Shown one piece after another: positions 1 through 8,127 of a stretch of DNA of 64,000 nucleotides. Origin of the DNA: Streptomyces griseoaurantiacus (GTDB lineage Bacteria > Actinomycetota > Actinomycetes > Streptomycetales > Streptomycetaceae); contig BNBP01000027.1 of assembly GCA_014656015.1 (NCBI GenBank), positions 21,196 to 85,195 of the forward strand. Direction: 5' to 3'. The notes under the pieces were generated by a model. That model was not told the DNA's origin. It did no database searches and worked only from the letters and a program-made list of their open reading frames with translations. Both the position numbers and the translations under genes were made by a program. Within the stretch, counting starts at the first letter, position 1, and each line of letters starts with the position of its first letter.

Positions 1-611
1 CGGAGCCTCCCGCGTACGTCGTGGTCGAGGGCGACCTCGGGCCCGCCGCCGAGCTGCTCGCGCTGATCCGCGAGGCGGGCATCCAGGTGCGCGAGGAGGA
101 CGAGGACCACGGCACCCGCCTGGTGCTGCCCGGCGGCGGCCAGCTCGCCCTGGCCGACGGGCAGACCTCGGTGGAGTTCCGGGACGTCGTCTACTTCGAC
201 CTCGCCCCGGACTACCGCCGGGCCACCCGGATCGCCCTGTCCGCCTCCCAGGACACCGCCCCGGACACGCTGACGGGGGCCACCGGGCTCTTCCAGGCGC
301 TCGGCAAGGACGTCAGCGTCATCGGGGACGCCCCCGGCATGATCGTCGCCCGCACGGTGGCGCGGATCATCGACCTCGCGCACGACGCCGTCGCCAAGGG
401 CGTGGCCACCGAGGAGGACGTCGACACCGCGATGCGCCTGGGCGTCAACTACCCGCTCGGCCCCTTCGAGTGGAGCCGCCGGCTCGGCCGCAACTGGGCG
501 TACGCCCTCCTCGACGACCTGCACCTGCGCGACCCCTCGGGACGCTACGCGCCGTCCCTCGCGCTGTACCGCCACGCGTACGCCTCCGAGAAGCGGGAGG
601 GCACCTCATGA
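1..611 (+). CDS. 3-hydroxyacyl-CoA dehydrogenase, C-terminal part (partial)
   Basis: The reading frame is open from the left edge (first full codon at base 3), so this is the last 202 residues of a longer protein. Near its middle is the hinge of the family (GDAPGMIVAR), followed by the helical C-terminal dimerisation/substrate domain with the signature LGVNYPLGPFEW. Enzymes of this family oxidise 3-hydroxyacyl-CoA to 3-oxoacyl-CoA with NAD in beta-oxidation or phenylacetate breakdown; the NAD-binding half lies outside the window. The stop overlaps the ATG of the next gene (ATGA), so the TetR-type regulator downstream is translationally coupled. The PaaH/PaaR-like context is inference from the pairing only. 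Confidence 0.85.
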   Translation, partial: EPPAYVVVEGDLGPAAELLALIREAGIQVREEDEDHGTRLVLPGGGQLALADGQTSVEFRDVVYFDLAPDYRRATRIALSASQDTAPDTLTGATGLFQALGKDVSVIGDAPGMIVARTVARIIDLAHDAVAKGVATEEDVDTAMRLGVNYPLGPFEWSRRLGRNWAYALLDDLHLRDPSGRYAPSLALYRHAYASEKREGTS

Positions 612-1195
612 CCACCGCCCGGCGCGACACGTACACCCCGGAGAGCCTGCTCTCGGTGGCCGTGCGGGTCTTCAACGAGCGCGGCTACGACGGCACCTCC
701 ATGGAGCACCTCTCCAAGGCGGCCGGCATCTCCAAGTCGTCGATATACCACCACGTCAGCGGCAAGGAGGAACTGCTGCGCCGGGCCGTGAGCCGGGCGC
801 TGGACGGCCTCTTCGCGATCCTCGACGAGCCCCGCGCCGGTGAGGGGCGCGCGGTGGAGCGCCTGGAGTACGTGGTGCGGCGCACGGTCGAGGTGCTCAC
901 CGCCGAACTCCCCTACGTGACGCTGCTGCTGCGGGTGCGGGGCAACACCGGCACCGAGCGCTGGGCGCTGGAACGACGGCGCGATTTCGACCACCGGGTG
1001 GCCGAGCTGCTCAGGGCGGCGGCGGCCGAGGGGGACGTGCGCGGCGACGTGGAGGTGCGGCTGGCGACGCGGCTGCTGTTCGGAATGATCAACTCGATCG
1101 TCGAGTGGTACCGCCCGGACGGCCGCGGCACCGCGGAGCGGGAGATCGTGGACGCCGTGGTCCTGATGGCCTTCGGGGGGCTGCGGCAGCACTGA
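608..1195 (+). CDS. TetR/AcrR family transcriptional regulator
   Basis: A 195-residue protein starting at the ATG that overlaps the upstream stop; a longer in-frame extension into the dehydrogenase gene is rejected. Residues about 10-57 form a TetR N-terminal helix-turn-helix, with AAGISKSSIYHHVSGKEELL as turn and recognition helix. The rest is an all-helical ligand and dimerisation domain. Overlap with the dehydrogenase gene suggests it controls that acyl-CoA pathway, probably with a CoA thioester as ligand, as known for PaaR and FadR-like TetR proteins. The ligand is not readable from sequence. Confidence 0.9.
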   Translation: MTTARRDTYTPESLLSVAVRVFNERGYDGTSMEHLSKAAGISKSSIYHHVSGKEELLRRAVSRALDGLFAILDEPRAGEGRAVERLEYVVRRTVEVLTAELPYVTLLLRVRGNTGTERWALERRRDFDHRVAELLRAAAAEGDVRGDVEVRLATRLLFGMINSIVEWYRPDGRGTAEREIVDAVVLMAFGGLRQH

Positions 1196-1197
1196 GG

Positions 1198-1728
1198 TCA
1201 GCCCTGCGGCTCCAGGTCCTCCTCCTCGAAGACCAGCAGGGTGCGGGTGCCGAGCACCTCAGGGATCGCCTGGAGCCGGGTCAGCACCACCTCGCGCAGT
1301 GCCCGGTTGTCGGGGGTGTGGACGAGGAGCAGGACGTCGAAGTCGCCGCCGACCAGGGCGATGTGCGAGGCGCCCGGCAGCACCCGGAGCTGCTCGCGGA
1401 CCGTCCGCCAGGAGTTCTGCACGATCCGCAGCGTGATGTACGCGGACGTCCCGTGCCCGGCGCGCTCGTGGTCGACGCGCGCCCCGAACCCGCGGATCAC
1501 GCCGTCGTCGAGGAGCCGGTTGATGCGCGCGTAGGCATTGGCGCGCGAGACGTGCACGCGCTCGGCCACCGACCGTATCGAGGCGCGGCCGTCGGCCTGG
1601 AGTATCCGCAGGATGTCGCGGTCGATCGCGTCCAGCGGACGGGCCGGCAGACCGGGCCCGGCCGCCTCGGACGGGGCCGGCGGATCGTCCCGGGGGTCGG
1701 CTCCGTCGGCCAATTGTTCAGATGGCAT
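1198..1728 (-). CDS. Lrp/AsnC family regulator, divergent from bkd operon 1
   Basis: A 176-residue protein. The ATG at 1728 was chosen because it follows a purine-rich stretch (GGCGGGGG) and places the AsnC winged helix (LDAIDRDILRILQADGR, then a helix-turn-helix ending at GFGARVD) about 30 residues in. Residues about 95-170 form the RAM/Lrp effector-binding domain (VGGDFDVLLLVHTPD). Lrp proteins sense amino acids and bind DNA as octamers. The gene is divergent from the branched-chain dehydrogenase operon with 175 bp between them, and that gap carries several palindromes. It is therefore the obvious candidate regulator (BkdR-like), probably sensing branched-chain amino acids; the role is inference. 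Confidence 0.9.
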   Translation of the reverse strand: MPSEQLADGADPRDDPPAPSEAAGPGLPARPLDAIDRDILRILQADGRASIRSVAERVHVSRANAYARINRLLDDGVIRGFGARVDHERAGHGTSAYITLRIVQNSWRTVREQLRVLPGASHIALVGGDFDVLLLVHTPDNRALREVVLTRLQAIPEVLGTRTLLVFEEEDLEPQG

Positions 1729-1766
1729 GCACCCCCGCCTTCCCGCGATGGACGTCCTGCCCCCAT

Positions 1767-1800
1767 CACAGGCTGTGCAGAACCGTTTGTCCACAGCCTG
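1767..1800. promoter_or_regulatory. Inverted repeat, candidate Lrp/AsnC operator
   Basis: CAGGCTGTG (1769-1777) and CACAGCCTG (1792-1800) form a perfect 9-bp inverted repeat with a 14-nt spacer. The left arm is part of an 11-bp palindrome CACAGGCTGTG (1767-1777). It lies 39 bp upstream of the AsnC start and about 100 bp upstream of bkdA1. Autoregulation or joint control of both divergent genes is inferred. Confidence 0.5.
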
Positions 1801-1829
1801 GCGGCCCCTGTAGCCAAAATGTGCCGACG

Positions 1830-1843
1830 ACCGAACAATCGGT
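1830..1843. promoter_or_regulatory. Second palindrome in the AsnC-bkdA1 intergenic region
   Basis: ACCGA-ACAA-TCGGT is a perfect 5-bp inverted repeat about 60 bp before bkdA1. With the larger repeat at 1767-1800 it gives several phased sites, as multimeric Lrp proteins often use. A role as operator or promoter element is inferred. Confidence 0.35.
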
Positions 1844-1903
1844 AGGTGAGGCGCGTCACAACCGTGGCGCGTCCCGAAGCCGCTCCCACGAGGAGGTGCC
1901 GTC

Positions 1904-3040
1904 ATGACGGTCATGGAGCAGCGGGGGGCCTACCGGCCGACCCCGCCGCCCGCCTGGCAGCCCCGTACGGACCCCGCGCCCCTGCTGCCCGACGCGCGGC
2001 CGTACCGCGTCCTGGGCACCGAGGCGGCCGGGCGCACCGACCCCGACCTGCTGCTCCGCCTGTACCGGCAGCTCGTCACCGGCCGGCGCTTCAACGCGCA
2101 GGCCACGGCGCTCACCAAGCAGGGGCGGCTCGCCGTCTACCCCTCCAGCACCGGCCAGGAGGCGTGCGAGGTGACGGCCGCGGCCGTCCTGGAGGAGCAC
2201 GACTGGCTCTTCCCCAGCTACCGGGACACGCTCGCCGTCGTCAGCCGCGGCGTCGACCCGGTGCGGGCCCTGACCCTGCTGCGCGGCGACTGGCACACCG
2301 GCTACGACCCCCACGAGCACCGGGTCGCCCCGCTGAGCACCCCGCTGGCCACCCAGCTCCCGCACGCGGTGGGCCTCGCCCACGCCGCCCGCCTCAAGGG
2401 CGACGACGTGGTGGCGCTCGCCCTGGTCGGCGACGGCGGCACCAGCGAGGGCGACTTCCACGAGGCGCTGAACTTCGCCGCCGTCTGGCAGGCGCCGGTG
2501 GTCTTCCTCGTCCAGAACAACGGCTTCGCGATCTCCGTGCCGCTCGCCAAGCAGACCGCCGCCCCCTCCCTGGCCCACAAGGCCGTCGGGTACGGGATGC
2601 CGGGCCGCCTGGTCGACGGCAACGACGCGGCGGCCGTGCACGAGGTCCTGGCCGGGGCCGTGCGCCGTGCCCGCGAGGGCGGCGGCCCCACGCTGGTGGA
2701 GGCGGTCACCTACCGGGTCGAGGCGCACACCAACGCGGACGACGCCGGGCGCTACCGCTCCGAGTCCGAGGTCGAGACCTGGCGCGCGCACGACCCGATC
2801 GTCCTCCTGGAGGAGGAACTGACCCACCGGGGGCTGCTCGACGAGGCCACCAGGACGGCCGCCCGGGACGCCGCCGAGGCCATGGCGGCGGATCTGCGCG
2901 CCCGGATGAACGCGGACCCCGCCCTGCACCCCCTCGACCTGTTCGCCCACGTCCACGCCCGGCCCACCGCCCAGCTGCGCGAGCAGGCGGAGCAGTTGCG
3001 GGCGGAGCTGGAGGCCGAGGCGGAAGGGGCGGGCCGATGA
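1904..3040 (+). CDS. bkdA: Branched-chain 2-oxoacid dehydrogenase E1 alpha (operon 1)
   Basis: A 378-residue E1 alpha subunit. The ATG at 1904 follows a strong AGGAGGT at 1891. The thiamine-diphosphate/Mg motif runs from GDGGTSEGDF (about residue 175) to the paired Asn of VQNNGFAIS about 30 residues on, and the phosphorylation-loop region YRVEAHTNADD is recognisable. E1 decarboxylates the 2-oxo acids of Val, Leu and Ile and reductively acylates lipoyl-E2. Isobutyryl-, isovaleryl- and 2-methylbutyryl-CoA made this way prime branched fatty acids and polyketides in Streptomyces. First gene of a tight three-gene operon; the stop overlaps the E1 beta start. Confidence 0.95.
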   Translation: MTVMEQRGAYRPTPPPAWQPRTDPAPLLPDARPYRVLGTEAAGRTDPDLLLRLYRQLVTGRRFNAQATALTKQGRLAVYPSSTGQEACEVTAAAVLEEHDWLFPSYRDTLAVVSRGVDPVRALTLLRGDWHTGYDPHEHRVAPLSTPLATQLPHAVGLAHAARLKGDDVVALALVGDGGTSEGDFHEALNFAAVWQAPVVFLVQNNGFAISVPLAKQTAAPSLAHKAVGYGMPGRLVDGNDAAAVHEVLAGAVRRAREGGGPTLVEAVTYRVEAHTNADDAGRYRSESEVETWRAHDPIVLLEEELTHRGLLDEATRTAARDAAEAMAADLRARMNADPALHPLDLFAHVHARPTAQLREQAEQLRAELEAEAEGAGR

Positions 3041-4041
3041 CCACCGTGGCCGCCCGGCCCGCCACCATGGCGCAGGCCCTCACGCGCGCGCTGCGCGACG
3101 CGATGGCCGCCGATCCCACCGTGCACGTCATGGGCGAGGACGTCGGCACGCTCGGCGGCGTCTTCCGGATCACCGACGGACTGGCCGCCGAGTTCGGCGA
3201 GGACCGCTGCACGGACACCCCGCTGGCCGAGGCCGGCATCCTCGGCGCCGCCGTCGGCATGGCCATGTACGGGCTGCGGCCGGTCGTGGAGATGCAGTTC
3301 GACGCGTTCGCCTATCCCTCGTTCGAGCAGCTCGTCAGCCATGTCGCCAAGATGCGCAACCGCACCCGTGGCGCGATGCCCATGCCGCTGACCGTCCGCA
3401 TCCCCTACGGCGGCGGCATCGGCGGCGTGGAACACCACAGCGACTCCTCCGAGGCGTACTACATGGCGACCCCGGGGCTGCACGTCTACACCCCCGCCAC
3501 GGTCGCCGACGCCTACGGCATGCTGCGCGCGGCGATCGCCTCCGACGACCCCGTCGTCTTCCTCGAACCCAAGCGGCTCTACTGGTCCAAGGACACCTGG
3601 GACCCGGAGGACCCGCCGGCCGTCGAACCCGCCGGACGCGCGGTGGTGCGCCGCCGGGGCAGCAGCGCCACGCTCCTGACGTACGGCCCCTCGCTGCCCG
3701 TCTGCATGGAGGCGGCCGAGGCGGCCCGGGAGGAGGGCTGGGACCTGGAGGTCGTCGACCTGCGCTCGCTGGTGCCCTTCGACGACGAGACGGTCTGCGC
3801 CTCGGTGCGGCGCACCGGGCGCGCGGTCGTGGTGCACGAGTCGACCGGGTTCGGCGGACCCGGCGGGGAGATCGCGGCCCGGGTGACCGAGCGCTGCTTC
3901 CACCACCTGGAGGCGCCGGTGCTGCGCGTCGCCGGGTTCGACGTGCCGTACCCGCCGCCGATGCTGGAGCGGCACCATCTGCCCGGCGTCGACCGGATCC
4001 TGGACGCGGTCGGACGGCTGCAGTGGGAGGCGGAGAACTGA
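3037..4041 (+). CDS. bkdB: Branched-chain 2-oxoacid dehydrogenase E1 beta (operon 1)
   Basis: A 334-residue E1 beta subunit beginning with ATGA overlap of the E1 alpha stop. Typical transketolase-like motifs are MGEDVGTLGGVF near residue 28, DTPLAEAGILG, RIPYGGGIGGVEHHS around residue 118-130, and the C-terminal transketolase domain ending FDVPYPP. It completes the heterotetrameric alpha2-beta2 decarboxylase with bkdA. Its TGA overlaps the ATG of E2 (TGATG), so the three subunits are translationally coupled. Confidence 0.95.
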   Translation: MTTVAARPATMAQALTRALRDAMAADPTVHVMGEDVGTLGGVFRITDGLAAEFGEDRCTDTPLAEAGILGAAVGMAMYGLRPVVEMQFDAFAYPSFEQLVSHVAKMRNRTRGAMPMPLTVRIPYGGGIGGVEHHSDSSEAYYMATPGLHVYTPATVADAYGMLRAAIASDDPVVFLEPKRLYWSKDTWDPEDPPAVEPAGRAVVRRRGSSATLLTYGPSLPVCMEAAEAAREEGWDLEVVDLRSLVPFDDETVCASVRRTGRAVVVHESTGFGGPGGEIAARVTERCFHHLEAPVLRVAGFDVPYPPPMLERHHLPGVDRILDAVGRLQWEAEN

Positions 4042-5522
4042 TGGCGCAGGTGCTGGAGTTCCGGTTGCCGGATCTCGGCGAGGGGCTCACGGAGGCGGAG
4101 ATCGTCCGCTGGCTGGTCGAGGTCGGCGACGTCGTCGCCGTGGACCAGCCCGTCGTCGAGGTCGAGACGGCCAAGGCGATGGTCGACGTGCCCTGCCCCT
4201 ACGGCGGGGTGGTCACCGCCCGCTTCGGGGAGGAGGGCACGGAGATGCCGGTGGGCGCCCCGCTCCTCACGGTCGCCGTGGGCGAGTCCGGGTCCCCGGC
4301 GGACGGCGGGACCTCCGGTGCCGGGGCCTCGAGTGACGGGGCCTCCGGTGCCCGGGCCCCGAGCGACGGGTCCCCGGGCGCCGGCTCCGCATCCTCGGGG
4401 TCCTCGCGGTCCTCCGCATCCTCGGGGTCCTCGGGGGCAGCGGGATCCTCGGGGTCTTCTGCCTCCTCTGCGTCCTCGGGAAATGTCCTGGTCGGCTACG
4501 GCACGAGTGAGGCACCGTCCCGGCGGCGCCGGGTCCGCCCGGCTTCCGTGCCGGCCTCCTCCGCCGTGCCCGTGCCGGAGCGCGCCCCGGCGGCGCCGGA
4601 GGGCGGTGCGGACGGCGTCTTCGTCCGGGACCACGAACCCGCCGGCCCCGTCGCCGTCATCTCCCCGCTCGTGCGGCGGCTCGCCCGGGAGAACGGGGTG
4701 GACCTGCGCGGGCTCTCGGGCTCCGGACCCGAGGGGCTCATCCTGCGCGCGGACGTCGAGAACGCCCTGCGCGCGGCCGCCGCCCGCGGCCACACCCCCG
4801 CACCCGCTCCCGTGCCCGACGAGGGCGTCGTCCACGGCACCCGCATCCCGCTGCGCGGGGTCCGCGGCGCCGTCGCGGACAAGCTGTCCCGCAGCCGCCG
4901 CGAGATCCCCGACGCCACCTGCTGGGTCGACGCCGACGCCACCGAACTGCTGCGCGCCCGTACGGCGATGAACGCCGCCGGGGGACCCAAGGTCTCCCTC
5001 CTCGCCCTGCTCGCGCGGATCTGCACGGCCGCGCTCGCCCGGTTCCCCGACCTCAACTCGACGGTGGACCTGGAGGCCAGGGAGGTCGTCCGGCTCGAGG
5101 AGGTGCACCTCGGGTTCGCCGCGCAGACCGAGCGAGGACTCGTCGTCCCCGTCGTCCGGGACGCCCACGCGCGGGACGCGGAATCGCTGACCGCCGAGTT
5201 CGCCCGGCTCACCGAGGCCGCGCGGGCCGGCACCCTGACCCCCGCCGACCTCACCGGCGGCACTTTCACGCTGAACAACTACGGCGTGTTCGGCGTCGAC
5301 GGCTCCACGCCGATCATCAACCATCCCGAGGCCGCGATGCTCGGCGTCGGCCGCATCGTCCCCAAGCCCTGGGTCCACGAGGGCGAACTGGCGGTCCGCC
5401 AGGTCGTCCAGCTCTCGTTCACCTTCGACCACCGGGTGTGCGACGGCGGCACGGCGGGCGGCTTCCTGCGGTACGTCGCCGACTGCGTCGAGCAGCCCGC
5501 GGTGCTCCTGCGCACTCTCTGA
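4041..5522 (+). CDS. bkdC: Branched-chain 2-oxoacid dehydrogenase E2 (dihydrolipoyl acyltransferase, operon 1)
   Basis: A 493-residue E2. The ATG at 4041 overlaps the E1 beta stop; an 18-nt upstream in-frame start is less likely. Domains: one lipoyl domain (residues 1-78, lipoylated Lys near 44 in VETAKAMVD); a long linker about residues 85-150 dominated by Ser, Gly and Ala; the peripheral subunit-binding domain (SPLVRRLARENGVDL, about residues 213-250); and the catalytic trimer domain with active-site DHRVCDGG (about residues 463-470). The linker is unusual because E2 linkers are normally Ala/Pro-rich, as in the paralogue at 18668. It transfers the branched acyl group from lipoyl to CoA. Confidence 0.95.
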   Translation: MAQVLEFRLPDLGEGLTEAEIVRWLVEVGDVVAVDQPVVEVETAKAMVDVPCPYGGVVTARFGEEGTEMPVGAPLLTVAVGESGSPADGGTSGAGASSDGASGARAPSDGSPGAGSASSGSSRSSASSGSSGAAGSSGSSASSASSGNVLVGYGTSEAPSRRRRVRPASVPASSAVPVPERAPAAPEGGADGVFVRDHEPAGPVAVISPLVRRLARENGVDLRGLSGSGPEGLILRADVENALRAAAARGHTPAPAPVPDEGVVHGTRIPLRGVRGAVADKLSRSRREIPDATCWVDADATELLRARTAMNAAGGPKVSLLALLARICTAALARFPDLNSTVDLEAREVVRLEEVHLGFAAQTERGLVVPVVRDAHARDAESLTAEFARLTEAARAGTLTPADLTGGTFTLNNYGVFGVDGSTPIINHPEAAMLGVGRIVPKPWVHEGELAVRQVVQLSFTFDHRVCDGGTAGGFLRYVADCVEQPAVLLRTL

Positions 5523-5550
5523 GGCCCTGGAGGCCCTGAGGAAACCGGCC

Positions 5551-5576
5551 GCCGCCACGGACGCCCCCGTGGCGGC
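5551..5576 (+). terminator. Hairpin after bkd operon 1
   Basis: Perfect 10-bp stem GCCGCCACGG / CCGTGGCGGC with a 6-nt loop, 28 bp after the E2 stop. There is no U-tract, as usual for actinobacterial terminators. It separates the bkd operon from the following gene. Confidence 0.6.
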
Positions 5577-5606
5577 ACCGGCGTCCCGGGAGCCCATACT
5601 CGGGGG

Positions 5607-6602
5607 GTGACCGCGTACCAGCCCGCCCCCGGTGTCCTCGACGCCTGCGAGGCCCACGACGCCTACGACGCCGTCGTGCTCGCCGGAGGGTCGGCCCGGC
5701 GGCTCGGCGGGGCCGACAAGCCGGGCGTCCGCGTCGGCGGCCGGGCACTGCTCGACCGGGTGCTGTCCGCCTGCGCCGGCGCGGCCGCCACCGTGGTGGT
5801 GGCCGACCCCCGGCCGACCGCCCGCCCGGTGCGCTGGGTGCGCGAGGACCCGGCCGGCGGCGGCCCCGTCGCCGCCCTCGACGCGGGACTGCGCGCCACC
5901 ACCGCCCCCGTCGTCCTCGTCCTCTCCGCCGATCTGCCCTTCCTCGACCCGGCGACGGTGACGCGGCTGACCTCCGCCCTGGCCGCGAGCGGGGCCGAGG
6001 GAGTGCTGCTCCGCGACGCCGAGGGCCGCGACCAGCCGCTCGTGGCCGCCTACCGGGCCGAGGTGCTGCGCCGCGCCCTCGACCAACTCGCCGCCGAACA
6101 CGGCGGAACCACAGAGCGGGCGCAGCAGGCCGGGCCCGGCGGGCGGGGCGCGCAGCGTGGGCTCGCCGGCCTGTCGCTGCGCCGGCTGACCGGGGAACTG
6201 CGCCTCACCCACGCCGAGGCCCCCCTCGCGTCCTTCGACTGCGACACCTGGGACGACATCGCCGCCGCCAGAGCACGGATCAGGGAGCATGAGCACGTGT
6301 TGGATGAATGGATCACCGCAGTCAAGGACGAACTGGGCATCGAACTCGACGTCGACACCGGCGTCCTGCTCGACCTCGCCCGTGACGCCGCGCACAACGT
6401 GGCCCGGCCGGCGGCCCCGCTGACCACCTTCCTCGCGGGGTACGCGGCCGGACGGGCCGGCGGCGGCCCGGAGGAGGTCGCCGAGGCGGCCCGCAAGGCC
6501 GCGGCTCTCGCCCTGCGCTGGGCCGAGGAGGAGACCGGGAAGGGGACGGCACCCGGCGGCCCGGCCGGAGACCGCGACGGCACCGGGCCGGACGCCGGAT
6601 GA
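5607..6602 (+). CDS. mobA: MobA-like nucleotidyltransferase fused to a DUF6457 domain
   Basis: A 331-residue protein from GTG at 5607. Residues about 25-220 are a MobA-type NTP transferase with the nucleotide loop VVLAGGSARRLGGADKP and the metal-binding acidic motif LSADLPFLDP. MobA attaches GMP to molybdopterin to make the bis-MGD cofactor. Residues about 230-320 (VLDEWITAVKDELGIELD onward) are a separate helical domain resembling the stand-alone DUF6457 proteins. The stop overlaps the moeA-like start (ATGA), so cofactor loading and metal insertion are coupled. Some MobA-like proteins have other substrates, so guanylyltransferase activity is probable rather than certain. Confidence 0.8.
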   Translation: MTAYQPAPGVLDACEAHDAYDAVVLAGGSARRLGGADKPGVRVGGRALLDRVLSACAGAAATVVVADPRPTARPVRWVREDPAGGGPVAALDAGLRATTAPVVLVLSADLPFLDPATVTRLTSALAASGAEGVLLRDAEGRDQPLVAAYRAEVLRRALDQLAAEHGGTTERAQQAGPGGRGAQRGLAGLSLRRLTGELRLTHAEAPLASFDCDTWDDIAAARARIREHEHVLDEWITAVKDELGIELDVDTGVLLDLARDAAHNVARPAAPLTTFLAGYAAGRAGGGPEEVAEAARKAAALALRWAEEETGKGTAPGGPAGDRDGTGPDAG

Positions 6603-8059
6603 CCGGGCGCGGCACCCGGGAGACCGGGAACGGCGGCGAACGCTACGTGGAGGAGGCCCTGGCCATGGCCCGCGGCGAGGGGGACCCCCAGGGCGGGGCC
6701 GCCCGGACCCGTCCGGTCCTGCCGCAGGACCCCGACATCGAGGAGGCCCTCGCCCTCGTCCGCGAGGAGTCCCCCTCGTCCCCCGCCGCCCCCGCGGAGG
6801 CCGCCACCCGCGGCTTCCCGGCCGGCGCCGGGGACTCCCCCGCCGCGCCCCGTCACCGCGCGGCCACCTCCTGGCCGCGCGCCCGCGCCCTGGCCGAGCG
6901 GGCCGCCCGCTCCGTCCCGCCGCGCGCCCCCGTCACCCGTCGCCCGGACGCCGCGCTCGGCCTCGTCCTCGCCGCCCCGCTGCCCGCCCTCACCGACCTG
7001 CCCTCCTTCGACACCTCCGCCATGGACGGCTGGGCGGTCGCGGGGCCCGGTCCCTGGGACGTCCGGGAGGAGGGCGTCCTGGCGGGCCACGCGGGCCACG
7101 GTCCACTGGACGACGGCGAGGCGGTCCGCATCGCGACCGGCGCCCGCGTCCCCCCGGACACCACCGCGATCCTGCGCAGCGAGCACGGACGCACCGACGA
7201 CAAGGGGCGCCTGCACGCCACCCGCGACCCCGCGCACGGGCAGGACATCCGGCCGCGCGGCCAGGAATGCCGCAGCGGCGACCATCTGCTGTCCGCCGGC
7301 ACCGTGGTCACCCCCGCCGTGCTCGGCCTCGCCGCGGCCGCCGGGTACGACAGCCTCGCCGTGCTGCCGCCCCCGCGCGCCGAGGTCCTGGTCCTCGGCG
7401 ACGAACTGCTCACCGAGGGGCTGCCGAAGGACGGTCTCATCCGTGACGCGCTCGGCCCGATGCTCCCGCCCTGGCTGCGCGCGCTCGGCGCCGAGGTCCT
7501 CGCCGTGCGCCGGATCGCCGACGACGAGAGGGCGCTGCGCAAGGCCATCACCCGCTCCGCCGCCGACCTGATCGTCACCACCGGCGGCACCGCCTCCGGC
7601 CCCGTGGACCACGTCCACCCCACCCTGGCCAAGCTCGACGCCGAACTCCTCGTCGACGGCGTCCAGGTGCGCCCCGGCCACCCCATGCTGCTCGCCCGCC
7701 TCGGGGAGGGCCGGCACCTCGTGGGTCTGCCCGGCAACCCCCTCGCGGCGGTCTCGGGCCTGTGCACGCTCGCCGAGCCGCTGCTGCGGGTGCTCGCGGG
7801 GCGGCCGGTCCCGGAGCCGTACACGCTGCCCGTCCGCGAGGCCGTCCAGGGGCATCCGCACGACACCCGGCTGGTGCCCGTCACCGTCCGCGGCGAGTAC
7901 GCGGTGCCGCTGCACTTCAACGGGCCGGCGATGCTGCGCGGCATCGCCGCCGCCGACGCCCTGGCGGTCGTCCCGCCCGGTGGCACGGGGCCGGGCGCGG
8001 AGCTCGAACTGCTGGATCTACCCTGGGCCCTGGCGGGGATCGGCGTGTGTCTCGCCTGA
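6599..8059 (+). CDS. moeA: Molybdopterin molybdenumtransferase (MoeA-like)
   Basis: A 486-residue MoeA-family protein starting at the ATG overlapping the MobA stop. FDTSAMDGWAV (about residues 139-149) is the family hallmark, and the MoCF-binding domain has LGDELLTEG and TTGGTASGP. Residues 1-80 form an extension absent from most MoeA proteins, containing two related Glu/Ala-rich helices (VEEALAMARGEG and IEEALALVREES). The motif TTGGTASG replaces the more usual TGGxSxGxxD. Its family role is insertion of molybdate into adenylylated molybdopterin. Coupling to the MobA-like gene supports that role. Confidence 0.85.
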   Translation: MTGRGTRETGNGGERYVEEALAMARGEGDPQGGAARTRPVLPQDPDIEEALALVREESPSSPAAPAEAATRGFPAGAGDSPAAPRHRAATSWPRARALAERAARSVPPRAPVTRRPDAALGLVLAAPLPALTDLPSFDTSAMDGWAVAGPGPWDVREEGVLAGHAGHGPLDDGEAVRIATGARVPPDTTAILRSEHGRTDDKGRLHATRDPAHGQDIRPRGQECRSGDHLLSAGTVVTPAVLGLAAAAGYDSLAVLPPPRAEVLVLGDELLTEGLPKDGLIRDALGPMLPPWLRALGAEVLAVRRIADDERALRKAITRSAADLIVTTGGTASGPVDHVHPTLAKLDAELLVDGVQVRPGHPMLLARLGEGRHLVGLPGNPLAAVSGLCTLAEPLLRVLAGRPVPEPYTLPVREAVQGHPHDTRLVPVTVRGEYAVPLHFNGPAMLRGIAAADALAVVPPGGTGPGAELELLDLPWALAGIGVCLA

Positions 8060-8113
8060 GAGCTGTCCCGGGCCGACCGAGGACCGCACCTCACGTGCAG
8101 CGAAACGGGGAGT

Positions 8114-8127
8114 GTTTCACGTGAAAC
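8114..8127. other. parS: parS: ParB-binding chromosome-segregation site
   Basis: The 14-bp palindrome GTTTCACGTGAAAC matches the established Streptomyces parS consensus exactly. ParB binds such sites, which cluster around oriC, and organises chromosome segregation into spores with ParA. The site contains the GTG start codon (8121) of the following channel gene. Confidence 0.93.

Noticed and set aside
1105..1845. 246-codon plus-strand frame over the AsnC gene
   Set aside because: Antisense to a well-supported Lrp/AsnC protein and Arg/Gly/Pro-rich.
3579..6395. 938-codon open frame on the minus strand across bkd operon 1 and mobA
   Set aside because: Antisense shadow caused by high third-position GC. 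Composition is Gly/Val/Asp/His-rich without any domain, and the opposite strand encodes clear enzymes.
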